A stretch of DNA of 64,000 nt from Adineta ricciae (GCA_905250025.1 CAJNOJ010000094.1:130193-194192); one strand, 5' to 3'. Positions 1 through 12,417 are shown, counted from the first letter of the stretch. The notes: generated by a model not told the origin, from the sequence alone. Translations and numbers: made by a program.

Positions 1-481
1 ATGCGATAATGTCTGCTGGAAGAGTTTGATTGCTGGTGCTGATCGAAATTGTCTGATAAATTTTATTTTGGGATATCAAAACACCGTTTTCGTCTGTGAC
101 ATTCGTTGCTTTGAAGATTTGTTTCTTTCCGTTGACAACCAATTCTTTGATACATGTCGTTGTTGTCAATTTTGCTTGGCGGAACTTCTTTCGACGATAT
201 GGCACAGATGGCGATGACGAGCTGACGGTTGTGTTGCAAACAGGCTCAACAGCATCGAGTTGCTGTTGATCGTCTGTGTTATCCGACGGAAATGGTGCTG
301 AATTCATCAAGTGTTGAAAACGTTGATGCATGGCAGCCATCATCTTGTTCATTTCGTCGAACATCGATGAAATTGCTGTGCCGTTCATTGGCGATTCATC
401 GAAAAAAGTCGACGGAAACAGCCAGCTCTGCGCTGTACCAATCAGCAATAAGAAACAAGTGACTTGTATTAAAGTCGCCAT
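1..481 (-). CDS. Secreted protein of unknown function, partial at the left edge
   Basis: An open frame starts at the ATG complementary to 479-481 and stays open to base 1, so the C-terminus lies outside the window. The first 20 residues (MATLIQVTCFLLLIGTAQSW) look like a cleavable signal peptide. After it come a Met/Gln-rich stretch, a Ser/Pro/Asp low-complexity stretch, and a basic RRKK patch about residue 92 that could be a processing site. A TATA-like element lies about 60 bp upstream, giving a short 5' UTR. I do not recognise the family. The signal peptide and uninterrupted frame make it very likely a real gene exported from the cell. Confidence 0.65.
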   Translation of the reverse strand, partial: MATLIQVTCFLLLIGTAQSWLFPSTFFDESPMNGTAISSMFDEMNKMMAAMHQRFQHLMNSAPFPSDNTDDQQQLDAVEPVCNTTVSSSSPSVPYRRKKFRQAKLTTTTCIKELVVNGKKQIFKATNVTDENGVLISQNKIYQTISISTSNQTLPADIIA

Positions 482-821
482 GAATATTCAGTGCGTGTGC
501 GTTGTTTGTTAAATGAATCGATTGATATTCTTGTTCGAGCATTTATATATGCATCGAAGAAGAGACGTCATCTGGTCTTTTCTCCCTCTTATCTATTCTG
601 TGATATGTACCATTGCAGAAAGGTCGCGACTAATCTCGAATGAGAAAAAGAACACGAATAGCATTAGCTGAAGAGACTAGACGATGAAACAAACGCTTGT
701 AGATCTGATTACTTGCAATAAGACAGAGAAGGATATCAATGACGTATGTAGTTTATTGTCTATAGTATTCATTACAACTATTTTCTGTCTTAAAATCAAA
801 ATTTTGTTTTAGATCGTTGAC
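482..821. other. Intergenic; TATA element only
   Basis: Apart from the TATA box near 541-551 I see no coding potential here. The stretch holds the promoter of the partial secreted-protein gene and the 3' end of the first GST gene. Confidence 0.5.
541..551 (-). promoter_or_regulatory. TATA box of the partial secreted-protein gene
   Basis: On the minus strand this reads GCATATATAAAT, about 60 bp upstream of the ATG at 481. The same spacing recurs at several other genes in the window. Confidence 0.4.
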
Positions 822-1439
822 TTAACGTTCTGTTTTTGGTCGAGTTTTGAGATATTCGGCAATTTTAGGATTTTTTTCCACTTCAGCACGGTTTTGTTTT
901 AACCATGGATTATTGTCCAATAGCGTTCCATTCATTCCGAGAAGTGTTTCAACGAACGAATGAAAGAATAAATCTGCCCAAGTTAAATGATTACCAACGA
1001 AGAAGGGACCACCTTTTCCGTATAATTTTGCGAGAGTTTCGAGATTTTGTAAATGTTTTGGTAATTCCTCGGCAAACATCTTCTTCAATAGTTCTTGTTT
1101 TTTTGCTTCATCTTGTTCTCGAAGCGTCGGCAAAAGTGCTTTCACTAGGTCGTATATTGTATCAACCACAGCATCGACTTGTGCTTGTTCAAAATCGTCT
1201 TTGCCTGCTAAGTTGAATCGTTTTGCAAGAAACCGAGCGATCGCCGCTGATTGTGGTAATTTCACTCCATCAACTTCGAGAACAGGCATTTGACCTAGTG
1301 GCATTTCAGCTTTATGTTCGGGCCAGTGTTCGTGTTCATAGCGAATATCTTCGAATTTTTCACCGGCAGCTGCGAATATTAAACGAGAAACTTCAGCGAA
1401 GCCTCGTACATTAAAATAGTAGAGTTTGTATGACGGCAT
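822..1439 (-). CDS. Sigma-class glutathione S-transferase, copy 1
   Basis: 205 residues in a single exon, the usual length for sigma-class (prostaglandin-D-synthase/S-crystallin-like) GSTs. The N-terminal thioredoxin-like domain starts [12 protein letters not shown], where the second or third Tyr is the expected glutathione-activating residue. The glutathione-site QMPVLEVDG and [14 protein letters not shown] segments follow, then the all-helical C-terminal domain ending near [20 protein letters not shown]. It would conjugate glutathione to electrophiles in the cytosol, in detoxification and oxidative-stress defence. It heads a cluster with a second intact gene and two remnants. The ATG at 1439 gives the canonical N-terminus, and a TATA-like element sits about 60 bp upstream. 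Confidence 0.93.
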   Translation of the reverse strand: MPSYKLYYFNVRGFAEVSRLIFAAAGEKFEDIRYEHEHWPEHKAEMPLGQMPVLEVDGVKLPQSAAIARFLAKRFNLAGKDDFEQAQVDAVVDTIYDLVKALLPTLREQDEAKKQELLKKMFAEELPKHLQNLETLAKLYGKGGPFFVGNHLTWADLFFHSFVETLLGMNGTLLDNNPWLKQNRAEVEKNPKIAEYLKTRPKTER

Positions 1440-1500
1440 GATTGAGATGTTTTCTTCTTGTAGAAAGGATGAGAGTGACTGCTATCGAAAGTGGAGCATT

Positions 1501-1510
1501 CTATATATAC
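1501..1510 (-). promoter_or_regulatory. TATA box of GST copy 1
   Basis: The minus strand reads GTATATATAG about 62 bp upstream of the GST start at 1439. Confidence 0.45.
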
Positions 1511-1734
1511 TATGGCAAACGCTTGTGCCGTGTGCATTTTTTTTGCCCTGTCATCGTCAAAGCGAAGCCTGGAAAGAGGAGGAAAATTTTATAATGACGG
1601 CGCACTTTTATTTTTTTTGCTCTAAATAAAGGACGTCAAAAGCTTCATTAAAGACAATATGGATGGAGAAGCGATAAATATAGACTGTTTACTTGAAGTG
1701 AATAGCCTCAAACGCTGTTTCGAGACGTTCTACA

Positions 1735-1830
1735 TATTGCATACTTTATCGACTGTAGCATTGACCTGCGTCTGTTCGAAATCGCCTCTGTCTACCAAAT
1801 TGAAGTTTTTTGCTGATGAGATGAAAATGA
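1735..1830 (-). pseudogene. Decayed sigma-GST fragment (central region)
   Basis: On the minus strand this stretch still resembles the part of the intact GSTs that encodes the [20 protein letters not shown] region, but with many substitutions and no flanking GST sequence in frame. There is no start codon and no remaining domain. It appears to be an old remnant of a further tandem GST copy. Confidence 0.5.
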
Positions 1831-2013
1831 GTATTAAAGAAATTGATATGCTTTATATAAGATAATCAAGGATTCAGCTACGTGTATTCCTTTTTCTTGC
1901 CACTGCTAGAGAACAGAAAAGAGGAGGAAAGTTTTATTTATCTTGTATTAGAAAAAAAGTAAGTCAAAAGGCTCATGACAAGACAACATCAATATTGTTT
2001 AGAGCGGATGATC

Positions 2014-2248
2014 TAAAACTCTGTTTTTGGTCGAGTTTTGAGATATTCGGTAATTTTAGGATTTTTTTCCACTTCCGCACGGTTTTGTTTTAACCATGGA
2101 CTATTGTCCAATATAGCTCCATTCACCCTCAAGATGGTGTTTCAAGGAACGAATGAAAGAATAAATCTTCACCGGCAACAGCGAAGATCAGTCGTGATAC
2201 TTCACCGAGACCGCGACCATTGAAGTAATAGAGCTTGTACGAAGGCAT
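2014..2248 (-). pseudogene. GST pseudogene with internal deletion
   Basis: The ATG at 2248 begins a normal GST N-terminus ([12 protein letters not shown], then a [12 protein letters not shown] segment). At about 2170 the sequence jumps directly to the C-terminal part of a GST, and 2014-2168 is nearly identical to the 3' part of copy 1 (828-985). Roughly 380 bp of the middle is missing, including most of the glutathione site and the first helices of the C-terminal domain. The two halves resemble different paralogs, so the locus may be a recombination product rather than a simple deletion. Confidence 0.75.
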
Positions 2249-2544
2249 GATGTCTTAATGCAAATCGAATATGTTTTGCTCGAAGAGTGAAAAGAAGTAT
2301 GGGTGTGTGTTGAATAATGTGGTATGCTATGATTTACCCCTTCTGTCGAGGTGAAAGAAAGAAAGAAAGGAAGAAAATATAGATGATGACGAGGCATTTT
2401 TTTCTCCATGTGGTTTTTTACGAATTCGATGAGAAGCAATAATATGCCTTATGTTTTGCAGTAAATTTAAAGAATTTCATTTTATGAGTTTATTCATGTT
2501 TAAAGTTAGTTTAAAATCACAAAAAAAGAGAATATTCTAGATCG

Positions 2545-3162
2545 TTAAAATGGCGTGACTGGTCGGCTTTTAAGATATTCAGCGATCTTTGGTAGCTTCG
2601 CGACTTCAGCTCGATTTTGTTTTAAGAATGTGAAATTATCCAAAGCATTCGCTTCTGCTCCGAGTAAACTTTCACCGACATCATAGAAAAGTAGATCTGC
2701 CCAGGTTAATTGATTACCAACAAAGAATGCACCACCTTTTCCGTATAATTTTCCAAGTGTTTCGAGATTTTTCAATTGTTTTGGTAATTCTTCAGCGAAG
2801 AATGTTTTGCCGAGTTCCTGTTTTTTTGCCTCATCTGCTTCGAAACGAACCGCAATAAATTTGTTAACTAAGTCAGCGATTGTGTCAACAACAGCATCGA
2901 CTTGTGCTTGTTCGAAGTTATCTTTGCCAGCTAAATTGAATTGTTTAGCAAGAAAACGAGCAATCGATATCGATTGTGGTAATTTCACACCGTTGAATTC
3001 GAGAACAGGAAGTTGACCAAGTGGCATTTCGGATTTGTGCGAAGGCCATTGTTCACCTTCAAAACGAATATCTTCATATTTTTGACCAGCGGCAGCGAAT
3101 ATCAAACGACTAACTTCACCGCGGCCTCGTCCATTGAAGTAGTAAAGTTTGTATGTAGCCAT
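2545..3162 (-). CDS. Sigma-class glutathione S-transferase, copy 2
   Basis: 205 residues, single exon, the same length and layout as copy 1: N-terminal [21 protein letters not shown], glutathione-site [15 protein letters not shown], then the helical domain ending [14 protein letters not shown]. The open frame extends upstream to 3267, but the ATG at 3162 matches the family N-terminus and copy 1 and sits about 80 bp below a TATA box (3240-3248), so I chose it. Expected role: cytosolic glutathione conjugation. The two intact copies differ in the helical domain, which shapes the electrophile site, so their substrates may differ. Confidence 0.93.
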   Translation of the reverse strand: MATYKLYYFNGRGRGEVSRLIFAAAGQKYEDIRFEGEQWPSHKSEMPLGQLPVLEFNGVKLPQSISIARFLAKQFNLAGKDNFEQAQVDAVVDTIADLVNKFIAVRFEADEAKKQELGKTFFAEELPKQLKNLETLGKLYGKGGAFFVGNQLTWADLLFYDVGESLLGAEANALDNFTFLKQNRAEVAKLPKIAEYLKSRPVTPF

Positions 3163-3239
3163 TAGGATTGTTTTTGATAAAAATGCGTTTGTCAAATAGA
3201 GAAAAGAATGAATGTGAAGAAATCGCGTACAGACGGCGA

Positions 3240-3248
3240 TATTTATAT
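3240..3248 (-). promoter_or_regulatory. TATA box of GST copy 2
   Basis: The minus strand reads TATATAAAT about 80 bp upstream of the start codon at 3162. Confidence 0.5.
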
Positions 3249-3267
3249 ACCGACGGAGGAAACACAC

Positions 3268-4538
3268 GTGTCAAGCCTTTGTTTTTTGCTTTATCATTGT
3301 GCACATTACGTTTAAGAGAATGACGAGGCATATTTTCTCGAATGAATAAACATACATAAAGAGAGGTTATGTGTGTGTATGTCTCACTAACCAATGAAAG
3401 AAATTATCGCTGATTCCGTTTTAGACATAAGTCACGAATAGTGTTGTTTTTTTTTAATCCGTACATCGACGACAGTGCAGTTTCAATGATTGATTACATA
3501 TGAACATGTGTATTGATCTGTTAGTTATCACATAAACTTACTCTGACGTCTATTACGTCTAATAATCATATACGTTTGCGACTGGACTTATGTAAAAATT
3601 CAATCAAAAACTTTTAAACCATATTCACTCTCCATTGATTATATATTTATGTCAACGAGTTTGCATACACATGTTATTGGATTACTTCGGCTTGACATAC
3701 TTTTGCGGAGAGAAAAAAATGTGGTCATAGTCATTTGTCGATGCATCGTTCATTTTACAAAATAAACAAATGGTGTAATTTTATCTTCGATTAGAAATCG
3801 AAACTTAGTAACACGATTGAATCGCATGTACACACGTCACATACGTACATTTGCTCATACATTCTCTCGTTTTTTCCTCGATTAATACAATAGATTGATA
3901 ATAATCAAACGATGTCAACTAAATGAGTAGATAAATATCGATCAATGAGGCTGGGTGTCTACGTTCACGACAATAGTGATATTCATCACTTACGAATGAT
4001 CAATATCTCCTCCCACATTTCTCTTCTTCTTTTTTTCTTCATGTCACACTGTAAATCAAACAAATGAGAAAGATAAGTAGAGTATATACATATGTATATA
4101 CAACTTAAACGACTGATATATTTATTATAATTTAGTCCTTCGCAGTAAGTTTGTCGTTCTTCGATTGCCAGAATTCACTTAACGATCAAAGTGTTAGATT
4201 TGAGTACTCAATTTGTTTCTCTTCATTGACATTGATGGCAACGATGTTCTTGTAGTTTCTCTCGTTCTTTTTTTGTAAAGACACATGTTGATCAAAAGTG
4301 ATTGCACAAGTCTAATGTTATTGTTGATCGGATAACTTGTGTGTCTCTCTCCCTCTCCTAACATCACTCACTGTTTCATGCTTTTTCTCTCCCTTCTCTT
4401 CTTTTTCTCATCGATATATTATTAAAACATTTTCATATTCATTCGTCCGACCGTTTATTTCTCATCGATTGATGAGTGAATAGGTATGTGTGTGTTCATG
4501 TTCATTGAATAAACTGCGACTAGCTCTCTCTCATCGAT
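3268..4538. other. Gene-free stretch between GST copy 2 and the next gene
   Basis: AT-rich sequence with short pyrimidine runs (4019-4040, 4350-4405) and only short incidental open frames. I see no repeat, RNA gene or conserved coding signal. It presumably contains the promoters of two divergent genes. Confidence 0.5.
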
Positions 4539-6479
4539 ATGAATGAACAACATCAAATCGTTATGATGAAACATGATAAAGAACTTTCCAAAGCAGATCA
4601 TCGATTGAAATCGAAAATCAGTAAGTTTGCCTTTTGCAGTCGAGCGTCTTTACACGTCGGGAGTGTTTCATTTAGAATCATTGAAAATGAGTTCTAATAG
4701 CAGTGCGGTTGAAAGAGCACGCACATTCTTTCGTGTCTTTGATCACAAACGTCATCATGATAATGAACAATCGTCCTCGTCGTCAGCAATTTGTCAATCG
4801 ATGGCGACTAATGATGCTCCTGTTTTAATTCATGGTAAAACTTCCAATCAAGATTTCTTCCTGAGTCCCATCGTTCGTAAAACGAATATTTCCATAACGA
4901 AAAGTATGAAAGTTGATAAGGTTAATCCGCGAGATATGATTGTTTATCGTGTTGTGCACAACGATCAAAATGACGAACGCTTCACGTTAAATTATTTTCA
5001 AAGAAAGTACCGACAATACATGAAACCATCCTTGTTATACCCTAAGCAATATTACCAAAATTTATTGAGTAAAACAAATTATACATACGCAACATCCTTC
5101 GATAAACGAGGTAACAGACAAATCTTTTCCTTGACCATCGTCTGGAATCATCTCTTTTTTCTCATAGGTTCGTCTCTACGTACTTCACTACCGACATTCG
5201 GTTCGAATTCTGCGCGAATTCATCCGCCGCGGAACGACACAAGTCTCTGTCCGTATCGTTTTTCAAATCTTCTATATGAAAATTCGACCCGTCATTCTCG
5301 TCTTAACGAGTCAGCTTTTCTCGTTCCATCATCAACTACTCAACTAGTTCGTCCATTGCCATCCTCGATGGTCGCATGGAATCAATGTGTTGATCGTTTA
5401 AATACGGAGTATCGATCAACAATCGAAGCTCTTCAACAAGCGAAAGAATATCTCGAAGAACTCTACGTCTCTCCCAGTAATACAATTTCCAAGTATGCAA
5501 GTATTGTTGCACGTGGCATCGATAATCTATCGAATAACGAATCAAAAAAATCGGTAAATGTCACCTTTTGCTTGCCGCCGCTAATTAAACCAGAGAAAAC
5601 TGTGATCGAACAAAGTAAAGTTGAATCATGGAAACCGAAACTTGTGAAACCGATTGAACTGAGTACATTTTCAACGTACGATGATTCATCAGACGAAAAG
5701 TCCGAATCGATTTCCACGATTATAAAAAAATTCAACAATTTGAGCGCTACAATGGAGAAGGACGCGAATGCACAGAAATCTGACCCATCGTTTTTATTAT
5801 CGAAATTCGATTCGATCAAGAAAGCTGATCCAGTTAAGACAAAATTTCAAGAAGAAGAAACAAGCTACACAATTGAAACGTTGTACAAACGTGCGAATGA
5901 TCGGAATTCATTTACGGATGACGAACCATTGATCATCACGCGAGAAAACGCCACTGCCGAACAGTTCGATTCGATCTGCGACAATAGAGAACAAGTGCAA
6001 ACCACTAATACAAAGTAAATTAAATCCACAACTCTTATTCGAATATTTCGTATATTTTCAGTTCTCAATTACCATCGACGAACACATCGAAATTTATTTC
6101 TCAAATACCAAAACGAACAGCATCCACTATGCATGGCTCGCGCTTAATATCCTCAACTGTATCTTCCAGTCTTTCGAAAGTATACATCGGAGACCATCTC
6201 GAGTCTAGACGAAAATCTTTTCTGTTTTAGCCATCGCCAGCTCCCACCAATAATGATCACGAAACGAACACATCTGGTATGTCTATGATGAAGAAAAAGG
6301 ACTTGTATTCTTCGATTTATGTAGACTCGGCAATATCAATTCGTAAAAACTATGTGAAATCAATCGTACGACGGTTGAATACATCGGCGTCAATGCCATC
6401 TACATCTTTACCAAGCAAACAAACTGGCCGTCGTGTATCTATTCAACCAACAACATTTAATACAAAAAATAATATTTAA
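4539..6479 (+). CDS. Unknown coiled-coil/low-complexity protein, five exons
   Basis: Exons 4539-4620, 4676-5110, 5168-6014, 6062-6179 and 6231-6479 join in frame into 576 residues. The introns are 55, 57, 47 and 51 nt with GT..AG ends, typical of the window. The first intron (GTAAGT..TTTAG) lets the ATG at 4539 feed the frame that would otherwise appear to start at 4687. The protein has Ser-rich stretches, a helical segment near RLNTEYRSTIEALQQAKEYL and an acidic/Ser-rich C-terminal half, with no catalytic motif that I recognise. The 57-nt intron is open in frame, so it could be retained. The stop codon lies 26 bp from that of the convergent arrestin-domain gene. The exon structure is better supported than any function. 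Confidence 0.7.
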
Positions 6480-6505
6480 CAGGTCGCACAAACTGAAAGA
6501 AGAGG

Positions 6506-7522
6506 TTACTCGATACCGATTGGTATCGGTAAATAAACATTTGAATTGTTTATATCGTCGATTTGTTTTGTTAGACGAAATTCATAAGTGATTGAGACTA
6601 ATGGTACATTATCAGGTTGACAATTTCTATCAGGGACAGAGGTCGATGGAAGATTTGATGGCAAAGTTAATTCCGCAATAGTTTCGATTCGATTTTCATG
6701 TAAATTCAGCTCGATTTCATCGAATACAGTTGTAAATATTTCATTTTCATGTACTATCTCATTTAATAAAACCGTTTGCACCAATTGGATGGTTAACGAG
6801 CGAATTCGATTTGATTGAAGATTTTCGATTGAAATCGTCAGCGGAACAATCGAACCGTCACGAGCTGAATAGAATGATTTCTGCAAATGACAAGTCGTTG
6901 TTATCCCACTCGGATCTAAGTCAAAACACACGATTTACTTAATGGACCTTTCATTAGACATTTCGTGCGACATTCTTTCTTCAGAGGATTTAGCTGAGGT
7001 AAAAATAAGTTTGTCGTAAGGAAGATTTCTACTCGAAGACATACCTGTGCTTGTACAAGGTGGTGGAATGTTAATCCGAGGTGCTGGCGGTGCTAATGTG
7101 ATCTTCTTTCGTGAATTCGGCAGGAATTTCTCGTCGTGGTAGATATCCAGGTAATAAACAATCGAGAAGTCCTTCAATTCACACGACGGCGGAAGATTAA
7201 TACCGAGTGGAATAAGAAATGGATAAGTAATTTGTTGTTGCTGGTGAATAATCCTTGCCATTCCGTTCTCATGCGATGTGACTAGTGGAAATGAGTAAGT
7301 GAAGAAGATTTCTTTATCATTCAGCTGGGAGGAACGAGGGTGTTTGATTAATTGACCAATTAAATCCAAGCGAATTTTTCTTTCCACGCGAAGTTTCACT
7401 CGAGTTTTCAGACTGAAATCACCTTGGATAGCTGAACGTCCTCGATAGAAGCTATTTGTCGATGATAATCGAATACCGTAATCAGCATTCGTTAACGGAG
7501 ACTTCGTTACTTTCAATCCCAT
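6506..7522 (-). CDS. Arrestin-domain-containing protein (alpha-arrestin type)
   Basis: Exons 7045-7522 and 6506-6915 join in phase 1 into 295 residues. The N-terminal half has the arrestin-N pattern: an SFYRGRSAIQGDFSL strand, a VERKIRLDLIGQL strand, then TYPFLIPLGINLPPSCEL and VYYLDIYHD. The second half matches arrestin-C, with LQKSFYSARDGSIVPLTISI and a TIQLVQTV strand. Alpha-arrestins are adaptors linking membrane cargo to ubiquitin ligases and endocytosis. No PPxY motif for HECT ligases is visible, so it may be a shorter, non-ubiquitin adaptor. The 129-nt intron is longer than most here. A phase-consistent internal exon could not be built, so the two-exon model is preferred. The C-terminus ends soon after the second domain. 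Confidence 0.8.
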
Positions 7523-8257
7523 GTGCAGTAGAGAATTGCGACTGACTTCGTCAATTACTTTTTCTTTTCTGAGTGGAAAACGACGATGTGTTTATCGTAT
7601 TTAATCACTTCTAAACTGACTTAGGATAAGAACGTTTTTCTGATGAAAAAGATAATTAGAAACTCTTTTGCGTCGCCAGAAAATGGAACTTTCTAGTTGC
7701 AGAAGACATGTGCGAATGAGAGATGTTTTCTCGTCATGTCATGAAGAAATTTCACATCCAACTGAGGTGAAGATCTTTGTTCAGACGTCGAGTCATTGTC
7801 GATTCGGATATCCGCGAAATCGATAAAAAAAAAGACAAGGTTGTGTCGAACTTTGAAATCAACTTCCATCCGTCTCGATGAACGAGACACAGCGAGGAAA
7901 ATTGTTTCTTGTCGACCGATTAGCTTTTAATAGAATTGTAAATGAGAACGTGCTTCGTTTTGAGCAAAAAAAGAAGCTTTTTTCCGTCAGAAAGAACTTC
8001 TTTCATTCGTTCTGATTAACGCAGATGATTGTTGTACAATTTTGTTTATCTAACAGTAAATTCATCTGTTTATTGTCAATCATTGGAAAATGTCAACCTG
8101 TCAAGTTGAAACATTACAAAAATAGACAATGTCTCTGACATATGTAGCTCATCGATTATCGTTTATTTAATCGATTCGAGTAGTTTGCCTTGGCAGAATT
8201 CAGATCAACGCAAATTTCTTTCGAAAGAAAAATATCCAAGCGGAATGATTGACAAAG
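7523..8257. other. Intergenic between arrestin-domain and LL5 genes
   Basis: No supported gene. A short minus-strand frame at 7693-7890 has no recognisable features. The stretch should hold the arrestin-domain promoter and the LL5 3' UTR. Confidence 0.5.
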
Positions 8258-11200
8258 TTAAACATTAGCAAATGTGTTTCCTTCAGCACCAGTGATGATC
8301 ACGTCGATCCATATGCGCATCAGTTCGACGGTGGGAGCAACGAGATAATAAGGCCTTTGCATGGTTTTCATAATGAATGTTGCTTCGCGTGGTTCAGGTG
8401 AACGTAGCGAAATTGATTGTAGTTGATCGATGTAAACTTCTACGATCGACTGGAAATCAATCGACCCGCGTAGTTTCAATTCGTTTTTATCGAGATAGTA
8501 GGACAACGAACGACGCTGACGATCGAAGACAAACCATCGCCGGTTCCATGTTTTGAATTTCATTCCACCCATTTTATAGAGATAACCGCGACATGTCGCT
8601 GATGTTAAAGTGATCTGAGATGATGTCAATAAGTGACCGGCACCTTCAATGTGCGCACGAAGGTCAAAATCAACTGACCGGACTGGTAAATAGCGGGTTA
8701 ACGGGCGTTCCTAAATGAGAATGACAATCAAAAGCGAAAAATTCGATCTTGGTTTTCTACTTGTGTTCGACTTTTTTCACGCAGTTTCACATGTTTGTCA
8801 TCAGCGAGCTTCTGCTCGACTTCCAGACGTTTTAAATTATTATGATACCGCTCGCGTATCTACAAAAGTCGATTAGAACGGAAAAAAAAGACCCAAGATT
8901 ATATCCTATTTACTTGTTGTTCTAAGTTTGTAATTTCTTCCAATTTGATTTTCACTATCATTTCATTGATTTTATCCTGTTGATCACCAGTTTTTCTCAG
9001 TCTAAGTCATATACAAAGATACATCGAAGGCTCGATTTGGCATGTCTTACTTCGGTGACGACAGATCATCACGATATTTGTATAAATCGAATGGAGTTGA
9101 TTGATAAAAGTTACGCGGTAGACTATGTCCATTGGATCGTGTTTCTAAAATCACAAATTCTCTGTTCTTTAGGCTACAACCGAAAAAGAGTCAGTTGACC
9201 TTGAATTTTACGTTCGTATTCATTAGCCTCGATCTTTTTTTGCTTGTAGAATAATTTCAGTTTTTGTTTTTCTCGTTCGAGTTTTTCTTTTTCCAATGTC
9301 GTCTGATGTAAGGCCAAGTATTGTTGATGATCGAGTTCTCGTAATGTGTTCTGAAGGAAAAGACAAGACGTCTGAAGAAAGTCAAGTTTAAAAGATTTTA
9401 CTTGTCGCATCTTGGCGTTTTGAGTGACGAGCTTTTGTTCATTGCGAAATTGTTCTTCGGCTTGTTCGAGTTCGGACTCGCAACGTGTTTCCAATTCCAT
9501 CAATTGAAATTCTAATTCTTCGTATTTCTTTCTGGTAAATGAGAGATTTTCCTTTTTCCTACAAGATGAAACATTAGGATTGAGCAATAACTGAAGATTG
9601 ATGCGGCTTACTGGAGAACTGTGTCATCCGGTGAACGATATTGTTCTTCCAAATCACGTAATTCCCGTTCGAGTTTGAATAAAACTTGTTGCGTATAACT
9701 TATTTGATTTCTGATCTAATAAGAGAAGAAAAAGAATGTTCGCCGAAGATGTTTATCTCTCGACTGACTTACTGAAGTTTTCTCTGCCATGATGCGCTCG
9801 ACTAAAACTTGTAAATTGATATGCTGTTGTCGAAGTTTTTGTTGGTCACTATCGCTTGCATCCAATATTTGTTTGAAGACTAGCTCATGTTCACCTTCAA
9901 TCAGTGCTTGTTCGAATTCCAGCTAGGAACAGATGAGAAGAATATGTATATCTAACAGGAACACTAGACATGATTATTTTCTCTTCTCGTCGATCGATCG
10001 GAGAAGAAAGAATTCTTGGTGCCTTTTCTCTTTGATATCTGACGAAAGAATTTGTAATTAATCAATAATCTGACATAGCATAAAGGAAGTAGCGGTAAAC
10101 AGATGCAACAATACGTGTTGCTCAACGTCCGCGGATGAGATTCGGAACATTCTTTTCTTTGCCGAAAGACAGACGCGTATGTCAGAGATTTGAGAAGATC
10201 AAGGAAAAGAAAGTGATTGACCCCTATGGAGCCAATTATCGAAATAATCTGCTAATGTCTTATTATCTTACTTCGCGTGTAACTTCATTAAGGCGACTTT
10301 CAACATCAACGATATTCTTCTTAATAAATGTCATATCAGTTAAAGTTTTCTCGTAGTCGATCTCATATTGTTGCAATTGATTAATATTGATTGTGCCATG
10401 ATTAACATCCTAAATGTTATCCGATACGATAATGTCTGATGAAAGATATTTAATAAGACATACTTCATCAATACTCGATATCGATGTGGGACGAACATCG
10501 ATGATAATGCCCGAATCAAATATGGGCATTCGATATGGATCTGATGAGCGTTTCTGTTGCCAGGATATACGACGTTGATGAGTGTCGAAATCGATGGGAT
10601 AAAGAATGTTCGATGTTGCTTGAGATGGCGTTACCAGAATACTTTTCAAACTGGACGCTTTTCGTTGTTGAGATGTTTGCTCATCTTTTCGGAGAAGATA
10701 TTCTGAGCGTGACAAGGGTTTCTCATCGGAGGATGAAAGCAGTTCGGATGAAGATGAAGTATCGGACAGGAATTTGTCTTCATTTTCAAATTTAACCGTG
10801 AGTGGTTCATGAAATCGACGTGTTGTTGGAAGAAGTAATAGACCATTAGTAAGAATTCGACGAGACAATGAAGTTTTCCGTTCATCAGTCGTATTCAAAT
10901 CAATTTCATTGTTTGTTACCGTTGGTTGGTGAAGCAGTGAACATTCTGAGAGAGAATGATGAACGTTCGAAGTCTTATTATTCGAATAAACTAAAGAGAA
11001 ACGAAATCCATCAATCAAAATGTTGATATTTGTCCTTATCATTCGAAGAAATGCCTTCTCTTACTCGTATCCTGCAACGTTGACGGTGTTGATATGAAAT
11101 CAGATAAGCTTGATGAAGAAGACTGAATGACCCTCATTGTTTGAATATGTTGAGAGGAACGTCGTGATGATATTGTTGGTTGAGGAAGAGATATGGCTGA

Positions 11201-12417
11201 CGGAATGATTTCAGTATCAGTCACCGGTGATAAAGATAATGATGTATACACTTTCGCGTTGATCGTCGTTGTTGTTCCACATAGTCGTGATGCTGAAAGT
11301 GTTTCATTGGCATTTGTACATGTTTCCAATGACGCTTCAGTGTAACAGGAGAGAGGACGGGTTGAATTCGATGTCACCGAAGAGCGATGAGTTTTCGGGG
11401 CGGAGATAAGTGAGTCCGATGACTAGAAAAATCGAGGAAATGAAAGGAGAAAAAGACGACATGATTCGAATTACTTTTGCCATATCGTAAACGATTAGTT
11501 TTTCATTTTCATCCTCCGTTTCTTCGTCAACATCAGGTTGTGGACTTGGTGATTCGTAGATAGTTGAAAGACGTTCGATCGAATCTTCACGTTTGTTCAT
11601 ATTCAATAGTGGAAGATCCGTCTTCTCTTCGATTTGTTGATCATTCTCGTACAGAATCGTATCATTATCATCGTCGAGTAAAATTATATTTGATCTCGGA
11701 ATCGTTTGTATCAACTGAATTTCTTCGTCTTGATCCATTTCATCTTCGTTTTCTTCAGTTATTGTTAAACAATTCGGAATCAAAGATGAATGTAGATAGT
11801 AAGGAGATGATGGCTCATAATTGATCTCATCGGATGAAAAATCCTCCTCCTATGCTCACAAATAACAACATGAACTTCACCAGAACAGATCAACTTACGA
11901 AAAAAACCGCAATTTTCGAATTTAACTGACGAGACGTCTCTTCATTAACATCGGAAAGATCGATATTATACACAAAGTTATCAGCCGCTGATTGTTTCTC
12001 TTGTTGATCGCATTGAATAAAAGCAGCTAGTTCCTTATCATAAATATCCGCTGCTGAAATCGGTGCTGATCGACTTCGTTGGACGGAATAATCATAATAT
12101 AAGTTATTCTCAGCAGATACACCAGACAGATCAAGTTCAATCAATGTTCCACTAGAGTTGTTCTGGTCCACACGAGTTCCATGACGTCCACGTACACATA
12201 GATCATCAGCACTTTTACTTTGATATTTTCTCTTGGATAGGATTAGAGATTGTTGCTTATGACTTCGTTCGAGTAAATCTTCTAGTGCGAATAGTAAGTG
12301 GCGAGATGAAGGTTCTTCTAAACGAATTCAATAGATTAATTTCTTTTTTTTATTTCTACATTGTGCATTAATCGAGATTTGATTGAGACTATCGTACAAG
12401 ATCGTTTCCTTATCCAT
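8258..12417 (-). CDS. LL5/PHLDB-like scaffold protein with C-terminal PH domain
   Basis: Twelve exons join in frame on the minus strand: 11899-~12320, 11475-11849, 11065-11422, 10464-10990, 10272-10409, 9773-9922, 9612-9715, 9412-9558, 9181-9350, 8914-9001, 8761-8859 and 8258-8710. The first half is Ser/Asp/Glu-rich and disordered. Exons 10272 down to 8761 encode coiled coil (LEFEQALIEGEHEL, LFKLERELRDLEEQY, EKEKLEREKQKL). The last exon begins ERPLTRYLPVRSVDFDLRAH, typical of LL5 proteins, then a PH domain with CRGYLYKMGG and RRWFVFDRQRRSLSYY. LL5 proteins bind phosphoinositides and anchor microtubule plus ends at the cell cortex. The 5' end is unresolved: a possible first exon starts at 12417, but its only phase-compatible donor is weak. 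The 349-nt intron 9923-10271 is unusually long. Confidence 0.88.

Noticed and set aside
4621..4639. A possible 19-nt intron (GTAAGT..TTTGCAG)
   Set aside because: Too short for splicing here; the same donor paired with the acceptor at 4675 gives a normal 55-nt intron that is also in frame.
6946..6993. Extra small exon in the arrestin-domain gene
   Set aside because: The first intron would fit, but no donor-acceptor pair restores the frame to the last exon; a single 129-nt intron does.
7693..7890. Minus-strand frame upstream of the arrestin-domain gene
   Set aside because: No homology or splice link to the gene; likely chance.
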